From positions 124,001 through 188,000 of the forward strand of contig NZ_AQRC01000007.1 of assembly GCF_000737065.1 (NCBI RefSeq): a stretch of DNA of 64,000 nucleotides. The letters run 5' to 3'. The notes beneath the pieces were generated by a model. It did not search any database and was not told the DNA's origin. It saw only the letters and a program-made list of their open reading frames with translations. How positions within the stretch are numbered: the first letter of the stretch is position 1; the number at the start of each line of letters is the position of its first letter. This DNA comes from Thioclava atlantica. Lineage in GTDB: Bacteria > Pseudomonadota > Alphaproteobacteria > Rhodobacterales > Rhodobacteraceae. Position numbers and translations under genes: made by a program. Shown one piece after another: positions 18,202 through 27,917 of this stretch.

Positions 18202-19263
18202 TTACGGGATCAGAAGCGACGCGTCGCCATAAGAGAAGAAACGATACCCGTTTTCAACCGCATGCGCGTAGATCCGCCGGATCCTCTCTGGCCCCATCAA
18301 TGCCGAGACCAGCATCATCAATGTCGATTTCGGCAGGTGGAAATTCGTCATCAGGGCATCGGTGATGCGGAACTCGAAGCCGGGATAGATGAAGATGTCG
18401 GTCGCATCGCGATAGGGCACGATATGCCCCTTCGCGCCGCCCGGAGCGCGCGCGGCGCTCTCGATCAGGCGCAGCGCGGTGGTGCCGACCGGGATCACCC
18501 GACCGCCCGCGGCCTTCGTCGCGTTGATCGCGGCGGCGGCCGCTTCGCTCACCTCGCCCCATTCGGCATGCATCTTGTGCTGGGTCACGTCCTCGACTTT
18601 CACCGGCAGGAAGGTGCCCGCGCCGACGTGAAGCGTGACTTCGGTGAACTCCACCCCCTTCGCGGCGAGCGCCTCGAGCAATTCGCGGGTGAAATGCAGG
18701 CTCGCCGTGGGGGCCGCCACCGCGCCGGAATGACGCGCGAAGACGGTCTGGTAATCGCGCTTGTCTTCCTCGTCGGGCGCGCGCAGGGCCGCGATGTAGG
18801 GAGGCAACGGCATCGCGCCCGCCTCGGCCAGCGCCGCGTCGAAATCCTCGCCCTCGAGGTTGAACGCGACGCGCATCTGTCCGTTCTCGATCGCCGCGAC
18901 ACGGGCCGAAAGCGCTTCGGAGAAGACGATCTCCTCGCCCTCCTTCACCTTGCGCAGCGGTTTGGCGAGCGCGGTCCATTCGCCGCCCGGGGCGGGCTCG
19001 AGAAGGGTGACCTCGATCTTCGCGACCACCTCTCCCTGCGCCGATTGCCGCGTCCGCGTGCCCATCAGCCGGGCCGGGATCACCTTGGTATTGTTCAGGA
19101 CCAGCCGGTCGCCGGGGCGGAAAATCTCGAGAAGATCATAGACATGGCGGTCGGTGATCGTGTCGCCCTCCGCCAGCAGCAGCCGGGCGGAATCGCGCGG
19201 CCGCGCGGGTCGCGTCGCGATCAGCCCCTCGGGCAGGTCGAAGTCGAAATCCTCGAGTTTCAT
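18202..19263 (-). CDS. queA: S-adenosylmethionine:tRNA ribosyltransferase-isomerase
   Basis: 353 aa. Transfers the ribosyl part of SAM to 7-aminomethyl-7-deazaguanine in tRNA, making epoxyqueuosine. Start taken at the ATG 19263 ([20 protein letters not shown]), 5 nt after the stop of the AsmA-like gene; a GTG at 19272 is an alternative. Conserved blocks [39 protein letters not shown]-type [12 protein letters not shown] and FHLPKSTL are present. Tgt, the earlier queuosine enzyme, is encoded at 40670-41797. Confidence 0.97.
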   Translation of the reverse strand: MKLEDFDFDLPEGLIATRPARPRDSARLLLAEGDTITDRHVYDLLEIFRPGDRLVLNNTKVIPARLMGTRTRQSAQGEVVAKIEVTLLEPAPGGEWTALAKPLRKVKEGEEIVFSEALSARVAAIENGQMRVAFNLEGEDFDAALAEAGAMPLPPYIAALRAPDEEDKRDYQTVFARHSGAVAAPTASLHFTRELLEALAAKGVEFTEVTLHVGAGTFLPVKVEDVTQHKMHAEWGEVSEAAAAAINATKAAGGRVIPVGTTALRLIESAARAPGGAKGHIVPYRDATDIFIYPGFEFRITDALMTNFHLPKSTLMMLVSALMGPERIRRIYAHAVENGYRFFSYGDASLLIP

Positions 19264-19268
19264 CCGGA

Positions 19269-22200
19269 TCACTCGCTGAGAACCTTGGGCGGCGCGGCGC
19301 GGAACAGCTCGCGCGTCGCGCCCGGCGCGAGCACCGAGAGCGGGTTGATCGAGACCTTCGGCCCCTCGGTCGGACCGCGGAGCGAATAGGAAAAGCCGAA
19401 GAGACCCTCTCCCTTCTTGGAGAAGATCTGCCCGATCCCGTTGATCAGATAGAACGGAGAAATCACGCCCTTCATGTCCAGCTGCTTGCTCTGCGGATAG
19501 TAATTGCCCGCCATCGTCACCCCCATCGAGGCGCCCACGGCGGCGCCCCTTGTGACGCTGACCCCCTTGGGCGTCAAGCGGAACTCTCCATCCACGTCCG
19601 AGAACAGGATCCCTTCGCCGTTGAGCTGTTCGAGCAGGCCGATCCCCGACGCCGCGGAAAGCAGCGAGGCGAGAACGGGCGCGTCCTGCACCCGCAGATT
19701 GGTGATCTTGAGCGTACCGTCATAGCTTTGCCGCTCGACCGGGTTGAGCACCAGCGTCCCGGCGCCGCCGCGCGCCTTGGTGAAGATCCCGGTCGCGGCG
19801 AGCACCGCCCCGGCATCCTCGGCCTGAGCCCGGATCGCCACCCGCCCCCCGGGCGCAGGCGTCACCGTACCCGAGACCGGGGCCGCGCCGTTCACCCGGC
19901 CCTGAAACTGCCCCGAAAAGCCGCCGCCCGCCGAAAACCGGCCGCGAAAGCCCGTAAGCCCGATCCCGTCGGTGATGCGCACCTGGTCGAGCGCTGCGGT
20001 GATCGTGCTGCCCTTGCCGCCGCTTCCGCCGCCGGTGACGCCGCCTGCGCTCCCTGCCCCGCGGCCGAAATCGGCCGCCGCGAGGTTCAACTTGCCCGAA
20101 TGCACGTCGACATCGACCGGACGGCCCGGCCCGCGCCCCACCAGATCCGCGCTGCCGGTGAACCAGTTCCCGATCCGCAGATCGGAAAAGCGCGCGCGCT
20201 CCAGCCCCCCGGCCTTGACCAGCGAAAGCGCGCCCTTTGCCGTCAGCCCCGGCGCATCGAGGTTCACGCTGTCGATCCGGGGCGGCTGCCCCAGCGTGCC
20301 CGCGAGCCTCAGATCGCCCGCGGTGCCCGCGGCTTTCGACCAGCCCACTTCCGGGATCGACATCCGCAATCCCTTCAGGTCGCTCTCGAAGCTGAACCGC
20401 GTCGGCTCGTCCTTTTGCAGATCGAGCGCGATATCGCCCCAGCCCTGGCCCTGCACCATCCCCTTCGGGAGCCCGACATTGAAGCTCTCCAGCCCGTCTG
20501 GCGTCACCTCGATCTTGCCCTTCACCGTCGAGCGGCCCTTCGCCTCCGGGCCGAACCGCTGATCCCATGCCGCATCGAAGGCGACGCCCGAGAGCGATCC
20601 CTTGCCCGAGATCACCATGCCCGCATTGTCGGCCTTCAGGTCGAGCCGCGCCGCGCGCAATTCGCGTCCCGGCACGAGCGTGTCGCTCTTCACCTCGGTC
20701 AGCCGCGCGGACACGTCGAAGCCGATCTCCTCGGCGGGCACGCGCGGCTTGAGCGGCAGACGGATGACCGAGCGCGCCTCCGCCCAGCCCTGCGCGATAT
20801 CGGTCCCCATATTCGCCTTCTTGAGGAATTCGAAGGGCGGCTGGTCAAGGAGCGAAAGCGCCGCCGGGATCGGCGAGCGCGTCATCAGGGTGACGATCGC
20901 CGGGGCGGGCTTGATGCGGATATCGGGCACGATCAGCTTCGTCCCCGTGACCTCGATCCGCCCGCCCGAGGGCGCGGTGACATGCCCTTCCTCGACCTGC
21001 AGCGCCTGCCGCGTGTCGATGATGGTGGCAAAGCCCCGCCCCTGCTGCACCGGCGGCAAGGTGCGCAGCACGCGGACGTCGGCGCCGCGGAATTCGTAGC
21101 CGAGCGCCAGCTCGGGCTTCGTTCCCGGCGCGAGGCGCAAGGCCGCGCGGACATTGCGCAGCTGCCCGGTGGTGACGTTCTGCTCGAGCCAGTCGCGCGT
21201 CTCCGGCACCACCGAGGGCGGCCAGAGCGCGAGCAGCTTGGCCTGGTCGATCTGGTCGATCCCGGTATCGAGCGCGACTTTCCAACCATCCTTCTGCGCG
21301 CTCAGAACCCCTTTCGCACTGATCGTGGTCGCCCCGGCATCGTCTAGTTCGAGCTGACCCAGTTCGACCCGGAACGGATCGAAGGAGAGCCGCAGATCCA
21401 CGGCCCCTTGGGTGAATTGCGCGGGTTTCTCGAACAGCCCCGCCGGGTCGAGCTGCAGATCGGAGATCGAGATCTGGCCGAGGATCGATTGCGGCAGCCC
21501 GTCCTTGAGGTCCTTCAGATAGGCCTGCCCGTCCGCGCGCAGGCGAAGCGCGCGGCTGGTCACCGAGAGGTTCGAGACGGTGACGCGCTGGCGATCCGGA
21601 TCGTAGGTGAGATAGAGCTTGCCGCTCTCGATCGCGAAAGGCTGGACGTTGTCATTGGGCCGGATCGCCCCGCGCCCGATCTCGAGCATCGCGTTCATGC
21701 CCGTCAAATGCCCCTTGTCGTCGAGCCCCGAGCGCAGCGCGCCCGAAATCGGGGCATCGAGAACGCCAAGGGCCGCAAGCGCCGGCGACTGCACGGCCAG
21801 ATCGCGCGCCGGAAGATCGGTCACCGCCGCGCCGAAGCTCGCCTCGCGGCCCTTCTTCTGGGTGGTCATCGACAGCGCGATCCGGGCCGGTTTCGCCCCG
21901 CCCCCTCCGACGTCGAAACCAAGCGCCACCGAGATCTGCGACCCGCTCTGGGTCAGCTTGAACCGGCCCTGCGACACCTTCCACAGGCGTTCGAGCCGCT
22001 CATCCATCAGCCGGATCTCGACATCCTCCGCGGTGACCGCTTCGAGTTTGGAGAGCGCGGGAACCTCGAAGACCTTCTCGAAGGCCTCGACCGCATCGGA
22101 GGCATTGGTGAGTTCGAGATTGCCGAACGTGTCCCCGCCGCCCAGATCGAGATCGAGCCGACCGTCTGGCAGGCGATGGAGCGACAGGCTCGCGCCACGC

Positions 22201-22706
22201 ACCCGGAACGAGCGCGGCTCCACCTTCCCGCGCAGAAGCGGCTCGGCCCAGAGCGTGGCGCGCAGCTCGGGCAGCACCGCGATCGGCAGCCCCGAGGGCC
22301 GGTCGAGCCGCACCATGTTGAACCGGATCCGCGGGCGCAGCCCCTCGTCCAGGATCACGTCGACCCCACCCGCGAGCGTCACCTTCATCCGGCCCTCGAG
22401 GGCGGAATTGGCGCGCGCCTGCAACTGCGCGACGACCCAGTCGGGCATCGGCACCGGGCGATGGGTCACGACGAGCCAGCCGAAGACCGCAGCGAGCGCG
22501 AGAACCGGAAGAGTCAGCAGGAGGAGAAGGCCGGTGCGCGCGCGACGGGCGGGCGCGTCGCCATCCCCTGCGAGCGGCGGGGTTTCCGATCCACAGGCAT
22601 CACCGACAGGGCGCGCATCCTCGCGCGTATCGGCCGCGTCAGCGCGCGGCTGCCCCGTCTCGGGGCCGGTGGGGCGTTCATGCTCCATCGTCATCTTTCG
22701 GGGCAC
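19269..22706 (-). CDS. Giant AsmA-like / YhdP-type envelope protein (DUF3971 and AsmA C-terminal regions)
   Basis: 1145 aa. The N-terminal 55 residues are cytoplasmic and Pro/Asp-rich, followed by one membrane helix (about 58-80) and a very long periplasmic part with the repetitive beta pattern of AsmA/YhdP/TamB bridge proteins. A Gly/Ser-rich segment ([12 protein letters not shown]) lies near residue 910 and the AsmA C-terminal region near the end. The family is known to span the periplasm and take part in phospholipid movement to the outer membrane; this is the expected role. Starts with GTG at 22706 behind GGAGGG; ATGs at 22694 and 22688 are alternatives. Followed directly by queA. Confidence 0.85.
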   Translation of the reverse strand: MPRKMTMEHERPTGPETGQPRADAADTREDARPVGDACGSETPPLAGDGDAPARRARTGLLLLLTLPVLALAAVFGWLVVTHRPVPMPDWVVAQLQARANSALEGRMKVTLAGGVDVILDEGLRPRIRFNMVRLDRPSGLPIAVLPELRATLWAEPLLRGKVEPRSFRVRGASLSLHRLPDGRLDLDLGGGDTFGNLELTNASDAVEAFEKVFEVPALSKLEAVTAEDVEIRLMDERLERLWKVSQGRFKLTQSGSQISVALGFDVGGGGAKPARIALSMTTQKKGREASFGAAVTDLPARDLAVQSPALAALGVLDAPISGALRSGLDDKGHLTGMNAMLEIGRGAIRPNDNVQPFAIESGKLYLTYDPDRQRVTVSNLSVTSRALRLRADGQAYLKDLKDGLPQSILGQISISDLQLDPAGLFEKPAQFTQGAVDLRLSFDPFRVELGQLELDDAGATTISAKGVLSAQKDGWKVALDTGIDQIDQAKLLALWPPSVVPETRDWLEQNVTTGQLRNVRAALRLAPGTKPELALGYEFRGADVRVLRTLPPVQQGRGFATIIDTRQALQVEEGHVTAPSGGRIEVTGTKLIVPDIRIKPAPAIVTLMTRSPIPAALSLLDQPPFEFLKKANMGTDIAQGWAEARSVIRLPLKPRVPAEEIGFDVSARLTEVKSDTLVPGRELRAARLDLKADNAGMVISGKGSLSGVAFDAAWDQRFGPEAKGRSTVKGKIEVTPDGLESFNVGLPKGMVQGQGWGDIALDLQKDEPTRFSFESDLKGLRMSIPEVGWSKAAGTAGDLRLAGTLGQPPRIDSVNLDAPGLTAKGALSLVKAGGLERARFSDLRIGNWFTGSADLVGRGPGRPVDVDVHSGKLNLAAADFGRGAGSAGGVTGGGSGGKGSTITAALDQVRITDGIGLTGFRGRFSAGGGFSGQFQGRVNGAAPVSGTVTPAPGGRVAIRAQAEDAGAVLAATGIFTKARGGAGTLVLNPVERQSYDGTLKITNLRVQDAPVLASLLSAASGIGLLEQLNGEGILFSDVDGEFRLTPKGVSVTRGAAVGASMGVTMAGNYYPQSKQLDMKGVISPFYLINGIGQIFSKKGEGLFGFSYSLRGPTEGPKVSINPLSVLAPGATRELFRAAPPKVLSE

Positions 22707-22842
22707 CCCTTTTTCCCTCCGGTGCCCCTGCGCAAAGCCCGGGCCGGAGGCGGGTCGGCCTTGCCCCCCTGTCCTGCCTCGTGATTAATTCTTGCGCAAG
22801 CGGGGGCCGAAAGTAAGCCCCGATCTGTCACGGAGACCGCAA

Positions 22843-23346
22843 ATGATCGAAACAGGCGAAAACGCGCCGGACTTCACCCTGCCCGCGACCGGCGGCAAGG
22901 GGTTCGAGACACTCGGAAATCTGATCACGAAAGACGGAAGCCTCACGCTGAGCGCCGCCCGCCCGCATCCGGTCGTCCTTTATTTCTACCCGAAGGACAA
23001 CACGCCCGGCTGCACCACGGAAGCGCTCGATTTCACCCGCCTCGCGAAGGATTTCGCCGCGGAGGGCGTGGTGGTGATCGGCATCTCGAAGGACAGCCTG
23101 AAGAAACACGAGAATTTCTGCGCCAAGCACGATCTGGGCATCTATCTCGCTTCCGATGACGGCTCAGAGACCTGCGAGGCCTACGGCGCCTGGGCGGAAA
23201 AATCCATGTATGGCAAGACGTTCTGGGGCATCGTGCGTTCGACCGTGCTGATCGACAGGGATGGCAAGGTGGCGCGGGTCTGGCCGAAGGTCTCGGTCAA
23301 GGGCCATGCCGAGGAGGTTCTCGAGGCTGCCCGCGCGCTCGCCTGA
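22843..23346 (+). CDS. bcp: Thioredoxin-dependent peroxiredoxin, BCP/PrxQ type
   Basis: 167 aa. Reduces hydroperoxides with thioredoxin. The peroxidatic cysteine is Cys57 in TPGCTTEA, after FYPKDN. The E. coli Bcp resolving cysteine five residues further on is missing, so resolution must use another cysteine (NFCAK or ETCEA) or an external thiol. Start at the ATG 22843 preceded by CGGAGA; the frame is open further upstream. Divergent from the AsmA-like gene. Confidence 0.95.
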   Translation: MIETGENAPDFTLPATGGKGFETLGNLITKDGSLTLSAARPHPVVLYFYPKDNTPGCTTEALDFTRLAKDFAAEGVVVIGISKDSLKKHENFCAKHDLGIYLASDDGSETCEAYGAWAEKSMYGKTFWGIVRSTVLIDRDGKVARVWPKVSVKGHAEEVLEAARALA

Positions 23347-23645
23347 GCGGCCGATGCGGCACGGTCAACTGCCCCTCTCGGGATCGTGACCGGCCCCCGG
23401 AAACCGCGTCGAAACCCGGCCGGCGCCCCTGTGGAAATAAGCAAGAAATCGCCTATCTCGTGCGTGTGAGGGAACTGCGCCACAAGTGGAGGGCAAAATC
23501 GGTTGCCCGGCACGCCCCCCCTTGCTAATCCCGATACAACCTTGGGCGGCTTTCTTATCCACAGGGACACAGAAGCCCTCGTCGCCCCCCGCTCTTCCGT
23601 GGCCCGTCGCCACCCTGACCCAATAACAAGACAGGATCGACCGGT
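23347..23645. other. 299-bp gap between bcp and the M23 peptidase gene
   Basis: No gene, repeat or strong hairpin seen. A possible promoter region lies around 23520-23560, upstream of the TTG start, but no clear -35/-10 pair can be defended. Confidence 0.4.
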
Positions 23646-24962
23646 TTGCCCAGACGCATTCTCGACCGCCTGAACACCCGCCTCGAGCGTTGGCTCCCCG
23701 AACAGCGGCTGTTCATGAAATCGGATAGCGCGACACGGTTCGTGAGACTCCGACCCCTCACACAGGCAAGCGTTCTGGCGATCGGCGCCGGGCTGTTCCT
23801 GTGGTCCACCGTGGCCAGCGCGATGCTCTTCATCGACGGGATCTCCTCGGGAAGCGCGGTCCAGAACGAACAGGTCGCCAAGCTGGCCTTCGAACGCCGC
23901 CTCGACGCGCTCTCGAAAGAGCGCGATGCCCGCGCCGCCGAAGCCCATGCCGCCCAGCAGCGCTTCCAGACCGCGCTCGAACAGGTCTCGAAGATGCAAT
24001 CGACGCTGCTCGCCTCGGAAGAGCGCCGCCGCGAACTCGAGACCGGGATCGACGTGATCCAGTCCACCTTGCGGCGCACGATGGACGAGCGCGACACCGC
24101 GCGTCTGGCGCTCGCCAAATCCGAGGGCAAGGTCAAGAATGCCGGCCCGACGCAGGCCGCGCGCGCCGAGGACATGGCGAAAACCGTCGACATGCTGACC
24201 GCGGCGCTCGGCGAGACCGCGAAGGAACGCGACGCCGCCTCCGACGACGCCAAGTCCGCCCAGGTCGAGATGGACCGCATCGCGCTCGAGAAACGCCTTC
24301 TCGAAGAGCGCAACAACGAGATCTTCACCACCCTCGAAGGCGCCGTGAAGATCTCGATGGAGCCGCTCGACAAGGTGTTCAAGCAGGCGGGCATGGATCC
24401 CAACCATGTGCTGGCCGAGATCAAGAAGGGCTATTCGGGCACCGGTGGCCCGCTCACCCCGGTCGCGCTCTCGACCAAGGGCACGGCCGATCTCGACGGC
24501 GACACCGCACGGGCCGAAAGCATCCTGCGCAAGCTCGACGAGATGAACATGTATCGCATCGCGGTGGACAAGCTGCCCTTCGCGATGCCGGTGAAGTCGC
24601 ATTTCCGCTTCTCCTCGCCCTTCGGCTGGCGGTGGGGCCGGATGCATGAGGGCGTGGACATGGCCGCGCCGATCGGCACCAAGGTCTACTCCCCCGCCGA
24701 TGGCGTCGTCATCGCCGCCGAATGGGAGCGCGGCTATGGCAATATCGTCAAGATCCGCCACGGATTCGGCATCACCACCCGCTATGGCCACCTCAACAAA
24801 ATCCGTGTGAAGGTGGGGCAAAAAGTGTCGCAAGGGGACTGGATTGCTGATATGGGCAATACCGGACATTCCACTGGGCCCCATCTGCACTACGAGATCC
24901 GCATCAGTGGCAAACCCATCAATCCGATGACCTTCATCAAGGCTGGTAAGAATGTTTTCTAA
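23646..24962 (+). CDS. M23 (LytM) peptidoglycan endopeptidase with coiled coil, bactofilin partner
   Basis: 438 aa from a TTG at 23646. This start keeps an N-terminal LERWLPEQRLFMKSDSATRF block, which looks conserved; the first ATG (23715) would remove it. One membrane helix (about 45-65), a long coiled coil (about 75-225), then the zinc peptidase domain with both ligand sets: HEGVD (His334, Asp338) and HLH (413-415). It should cut peptide cross-links of peptidoglycan in the periplasm. The bactofilin gene overlaps its 3' end by 11 nt. Coupled M23-bactofilin pairs are known in stalked and budding alphaproteobacteria, where the bactofilin localises the peptidase. Confidence 0.9.
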   Translation: MPRRILDRLNTRLERWLPEQRLFMKSDSATRFVRLRPLTQASVLAIGAGLFLWSTVASAMLFIDGISSGSAVQNEQVAKLAFERRLDALSKERDARAAEAHAAQQRFQTALEQVSKMQSTLLASEERRRELETGIDVIQSTLRRTMDERDTARLALAKSEGKVKNAGPTQAARAEDMAKTVDMLTAALGETAKERDAASDDAKSAQVEMDRIALEKRLLEERNNEIFTTLEGAVKISMEPLDKVFKQAGMDPNHVLAEIKKGYSGTGGPLTPVALSTKGTADLDGDTARAESILRKLDEMNMYRIAVDKLPFAMPVKSHFRFSSPFGWRWGRMHEGVDMAAPIGTKVYSPADGVVIAAEWERGYGNIVKIRHGFGITTRYGHLNKIRVKVGQKVSQGDWIADMGNTGHSTGPHLHYEIRISGKPINPMTFIKAGKNVF

Positions 24963-25482
24963 GTCGAAGATCCACGAACCCGGCCCCAAGGCCGATGGTG
25001 ACAAGCCCAAAGCTCCCGAGGCTTCGTCCGCACCCGCGCGCACGTCCTCGGAGCATATGTCGAATGCGGCACCGCGTCCGAAGCCCTCGCCCTCGGTCCT
25101 TTCCACGGACCTGACGGTCACCGGGAACATCAAGACGACCGGCGACATCCAGATCGAAGGCACCGTAGAGGGCGACATCCGCGCCCATCTCCTGACCGTC
25201 GGCGAAAGCGCCACGATCAAGGGTGAAATCATGGCCGATGACGTCGTGGTGAATGGTCGTGTCGTCGGTCGCGTGCGCGGCCTGAAGGTCCGCCTGACCT
25301 CGACCGCCCGCGTCGAGGGCGACATCATCCACAAGACCATCGCGATCGAGAGCGGCGCGCATTTCGAAGGCTCGGTGCAGCGTCAGGACGACCCGCTGCA
25401 AAACGGCCAGGGCACTCCCAAACTCGCGCCCCCGACGGCCGAGGCTGCCCCGGCGCCCGCCGCCACGACCGAGAAGAAATAA
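24952..25482 (+). CDS. Bactofilin
   Basis: 176 aa. The central beta-helix domain (about residues 48-145; STDLTVTGNIKTTGDIQIEG, then repeated G-x-V/I turns) matches PF04519. It is flanked by disordered Pro/Ala/Lys-rich tails, the usual bactofilin layout. It polymerises without nucleotide at the inner membrane as a scaffold. Translation start lies inside the 3' end of the M23 peptidase gene, so the two products are coupled and probably partners. Confidence 0.93.
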   Translation: MFSKSKIHEPGPKADGDKPKAPEASSAPARTSSEHMSNAAPRPKPSPSVLSTDLTVTGNIKTTGDIQIEGTVEGDIRAHLLTVGESATIKGEIMADDVVVNGRVVGRVRGLKVRLTSTARVEGDIIHKTIAIESGAHFEGSVQRQDDPLQNGQGTPKLAPPTAEAAPAPAATTEKK

Positions 25483-25507
25483 GCCCCGGCAAGAGCCAGA
25501 GCGGATG

Positions 25508-25536
25508 AGGGCGGCCTCTCGAGGCCGCCCTTTTTC
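25508..25536 (+). terminator. Rho-independent terminator after bactofilin
   Basis: AGGGCGGCCTC / GAGGCCGCCCT, then TTTTTC. The stem can also fold with a larger loop. 26 bp after the stop. Confidence 0.9.
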
Positions 25537-25557
25537 TTTGTCGCGCGGGTCTGACGT

Positions 25558-25598
25558 GAGGGGCGCTGCCCCTTGTCGCCTGCGGCCCTCGCCCCCCG
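25558..25598 (+). repeat. Half copy of the intergenic GGGGCGCTGCCCC...CCCCCCG repeat
   Basis: Follows the same plan as the left arm of the 56433 repeat (GGGGCGCTGCCCC, variable middle, GCCCCCCG) but breaks off before GGATATT, and no inverted partner is found downstream. It lies 67 bp outside the mobile element that starts at 25665. Confidence 0.55.
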
Positions 25599-25680
25599 CG
25601 GTCATTCGGTCAATATCGAAGACAACCCACAGGCGCTGGTGCGCGGCTTGGACGGAAAAAGAAAGTAGTGTCCGCAAATC

Positions 25681-26040
25681 GTGTTGGCCCTCTTCGTTTT
25701 TGGCATAAATGGCCAATATTATTCGGCTTCTAGAAAGAAGCCGAAATTGCATCAGCACGAATTTATCCAGTTCCTCACGCATTTTGATTTGCTGGCCCCT
25801 GCGCAGATTGAAAAAGCAAGAGCTCGGATTTCCGATGTTCGCAGGAGGAATGAGGCACTCGCTCAAATCGAGGGAGGTGGCGCTCGTGAATGTCCTCGCT
25901 GCGGTAGCGGCAAGCGCCTAAGATGGGACAAGATGCGCACGAATGTGCAGCGCTACCGTTGTGGTAGCTGTAAAAAGACCTTCACTGGACGCAATGGCAC
26001 CCGGATTGCGCACATTCATCGGCCAGGACTGTTCTTTGAT
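25681..26040 (+). pseudogene. Truncated transposase, N-terminal zinc-ribbon part (IS1595-like)
   Basis: The frame encodes LHQHEFIQFLTHFD, an Arg/Ala helix region (EKARARISDVRRR), a zinc ribbon CPRCG...RYRCGSCKKTF (four cysteines) and then TFTGRNGTRIAHIHRPGLFFD. These are features of the DNA-binding N-terminus of IS1595-type transposases. After about 26040 the similarity ends and the frame (open to 26181) runs antisense to the neighbouring membrane-protein gene. The catalytic DDE/N domain is wholly absent, so it cannot transpose by itself. No convincing start codon is present; GTG at 25681 lies within the left inverted repeat. Family assignment is from memory of the motif pattern. Confidence 0.65.
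25722..25745. repeat. Hairpin TTCGGCTTC-N6-GAAGCCGAA inside the mobile element
   Basis: Perfect 9-bp arms with 6-base loop TAGAAA, 33 bp inside the left terminal repeat. Could restrict read-through from outside promoters or be a transposase site. Confidence 0.4.
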
Positions 26041-26049
26041 CGGTCAGGT

Positions 26050-26334
26050 TCAGGTTGCACCACGGATGAAGCGTATGACCCCAAGAAGGATGAGCCCGAT
26101 TGGAATCCAGAGAAAAACACCCAGCAAGTAAAATCCCAGCGACCAAAGCGGGTAGATGTATTCGCCGACATCCATTCCTAAGAATAGGCATTCTTCAGGG
26201 CCTCTTGCCCATATCTTGCAGCCATTAAGCCGGGCAAGTTGAGCGACGAAGAAGCCGATGAGCCAAAGGCCAGCCGGCCAAAGAACCACTATTAAGGCGA
26301 GAGATGTGGAAACCCTGTCATTCTTGTCTTCCAT
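26050..26334 (-). CDS. Small membrane protein of unknown function, passenger of the mobile element
   Basis: 94 aa from the ATG at 26334 (a GTG at 26346 is also in frame). Two or three hydrophobic segments: STSLALIVVLWPAGLWLIGF, and a C-terminal pair around YPLWSLGFYLLGVFLWIPIG and LILLGVIRF. Between them is an extracytoplasmic-type loop with two cysteines (NGCKIWARGPEECLFLGMD, then VGEYIYP). The Cys...Cys-(V/L)-G-x-D-x-G-x-x-(I/L)-Y pattern looks familiar from short hypothetical membrane proteins, but I cannot name a function. It lies wholly between the element's inverted repeats. No clear ribosome-binding site. Confidence 0.6.
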   Translation of the reverse strand: MEDKNDRVSTSLALIVVLWPAGLWLIGFFVAQLARLNGCKIWARGPEECLFLGMDVGEYIYPLWSLGFYLLGVFLWIPIGLILLGVIRFIRGAT

Positions 26335-26485
26335 GCCAACTGCCACCGAAATCTGGTTTAGTGGTGCATCAAGTTAGCCAGACGCCACGAAACCACAAGA
26401 TGCCTTAAACAGACCCACACGATATGCAGACACTACCAAAAAGAAAGACGCGTCGCGTGGAAACCCACGGACGCGTCAGTCTGAA

Positions 26486-26516
26486 GGCGGGGCTTGAAGG
26501 GCCGAAAGCCCCCGCC
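26486..26516 (-). terminator. Hairpin terminator of the TRAP operon
   Basis: On the minus strand GGCGGGGGCTTT pairs with AAGCCCCGCC across a 9-base loop, 10 bp after the dctM stop. A second small hairpin (CGTGG / CCACG) lies near 26457-26470. Confidence 0.6.
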
Positions 26517-26525
26517 CCGCCCGGG

Positions 26526-27914
26526 TTATTTCACCACCGTCTCGGGCCCCATCGCCATCGTCGGCAGCCAGGTCGAGAGGAAGGGGATATAGGTGATCAG
26601 GATCAGGAAGACGAAGAGCACCGCGAGGAAGGGCGCGGAGGCGCGCACCACCCGCATGATCGGCATCCCCGCCACGCCCGAGGTCACGAAGAGGTTGAGC
26701 CCAACCGGCGGCGTGATCATCCCGATCTCCATGTTCACCACCATGATGATCCCGAGATGGATCGGGTCGACGCCGAGCTCCATCGCGATCGGGAAGACCA
26801 GCGGCGCAACAATCAGGATCAGCCCCGACGGCTCCATGAACTGACCGCCGATCAGCAGGATCACGTTCACGATCACGAGGAACATGATCTTGCCCAGCCC
26901 CGCGCCCAGAAGGGCCTCGGTGATCTTCTGCGGGATCTGCTCGTCGGTAAGCACATGTTTGAGGATCAGCGCGTTGGCGATGATGAACATCAGGGTGATG
27001 GTCAGCTTGCCCGCCTCGAAAAGCGTGTCGCGCGTGCCGCGATGCCAGATCGCGGTGATCAGGGCCTGGGGCTTCTGCAGGAGCGAGGTTTTCGTCTCGC
27101 CCTGATCGAGCGGTCCCATGTCGCGATAGATGAAATTCGCCACGATCCAGGCATAGACAGCGGCCACGGCGGCGGCTTCGGTCGGCGTGAAGATGCCGCC
27201 GGTGATGCCGGGAATGCCGTAGAGGCCGATCATGATGATCGCGATCAGCATCAGCCCCCAGAACGCGTCCTTGAAGCTCGCCCAGACCTCGCCCCAGCCC
27301 AGCCAGTCGCCCTTCGGCAGGTTGCGGCGGATCGCGATGAACAGGATCGTCGCCATAAGCATGACGCCCGCGAGAAGGCCGGGGATGACGCCGGCGAGGA
27401 ACATCCGGCCCACCGAAACATCGGTCGCCGAGGAATAAACCACCATCACGATCGAGGGCGGGATCAGGATGCCGAGCGTGCCGGCATTGCAGATCACGCC
27501 GGCGGCGAAGTCCTTGGAATATCCGACCTGCCGCATCGCCGCGATCACGATCGAGCCGATCGCGACCACGGTCGCGGGGCTCGACCCCGAAAGCGCGGCG
27601 AAAAGCATGCAGGCGAAGACTCCCGAGATCGCGAGCCCGCCGGGGAAATGCCCCACCAGGGCGATCGCGAAGCGGATGATGCGCTTGGCCACGCCCCCCG
27701 TCGACATGAAGCTCGAGGCGAGGATGAAGAAGGGGATCGCCAGGAGCGTCGCGTGATTGTCCATCGCGTCGAAGAGCGACTGCGCGATCGAGGCGAGCGA
27801 GGCGTCGGAGAAGATCAGCAGGAACAGCGTCGAGGCGAGGCCCAGCGATACCGCGATCGGCACGCCGAGCAGCATGAAGCCGATCACCATCGCGAAGAGA
27901 AAGAGGATATCCAT
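26526..27914 (-). CDS. dctM: TRAP transporter large permease
   Basis: 462 aa, about 12-13 membrane helices; the transport-competent subunit of the C4-dicarboxylate TRAP system. Conserved PFFILASSFMSTGGVAKRI and the ALSGSSPATVVAIGSI / AGTLGILIPPSI loops are present. Starts 3 nt after dctQ. The expected substrates are succinate, fumarate and malate, from the DctP similarity and the dctBD genes. Sodium-driven uptake is known for the family. Confidence 0.95.
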   Translation of the reverse strand: MDILFLFAMVIGFMLLGVPIAVSLGLASTLFLLIFSDASLASIAQSLFDAMDNHATLLAIPFFILASSFMSTGGVAKRIIRFAIALVGHFPGGLAISGVFACMLFAALSGSSPATVVAIGSIVIAAMRQVGYSKDFAAGVICNAGTLGILIPPSIVMVVYSSATDVSVGRMFLAGVIPGLLAGVMLMATILFIAIRRNLPKGDWLGWGEVWASFKDAFWGLMLIAIIMIGLYGIPGITGGIFTPTEAAAVAAVYAWIVANFIYRDMGPLDQGETKTSLLQKPQALITAIWHRGTRDTLFEAGKLTITLMFIIANALILKHVLTDEQIPQKITEALLGAGLGKIMFLVIVNVILLIGGQFMEPSGLILIVAPLVFPIAMELGVDPIHLGIIMVVNMEIGMITPPVGLNLFVTSGVAGMPIMRVVRASAPFLAVLFVFLILITYIPFLSTWLPTMAMGPETVVK

Positions 27915-27917
27915 GCC

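Larger units (their letters stand above)
25665..26436 (+). mobile_element. Non-autonomous insertion element with terminal inverted repeats and a passenger gene
   Basis: Ends are imperfect 25-bp inverted repeats (left 25665-25689, right 26412-26436; 21 of 25 positions match, beginning GTAGTGTC). The 10-mer AAAAAGAAAG occurs just outside both ends (25656-25665 and 26438-26447), offset by 1-2 nt, as expected of a target-site duplication. Inside are an N-terminal transposase fragment and an oppositely oriented membrane-protein gene. Base composition is clearly less GC-rich than the surroundings. The IS family is tentatively IS1595-like, from the zinc-ribbon transposase fragment. Confidence 0.75.

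Noticed and set aside
19728-22784. Long open frames opposite the AsmA-like gene (539, 458 and 389 codons)
   Set aside because: Arg/Pro/His-rich shadow translations with no domain features, while the minus-strand 1145-aa protein is coherent throughout.
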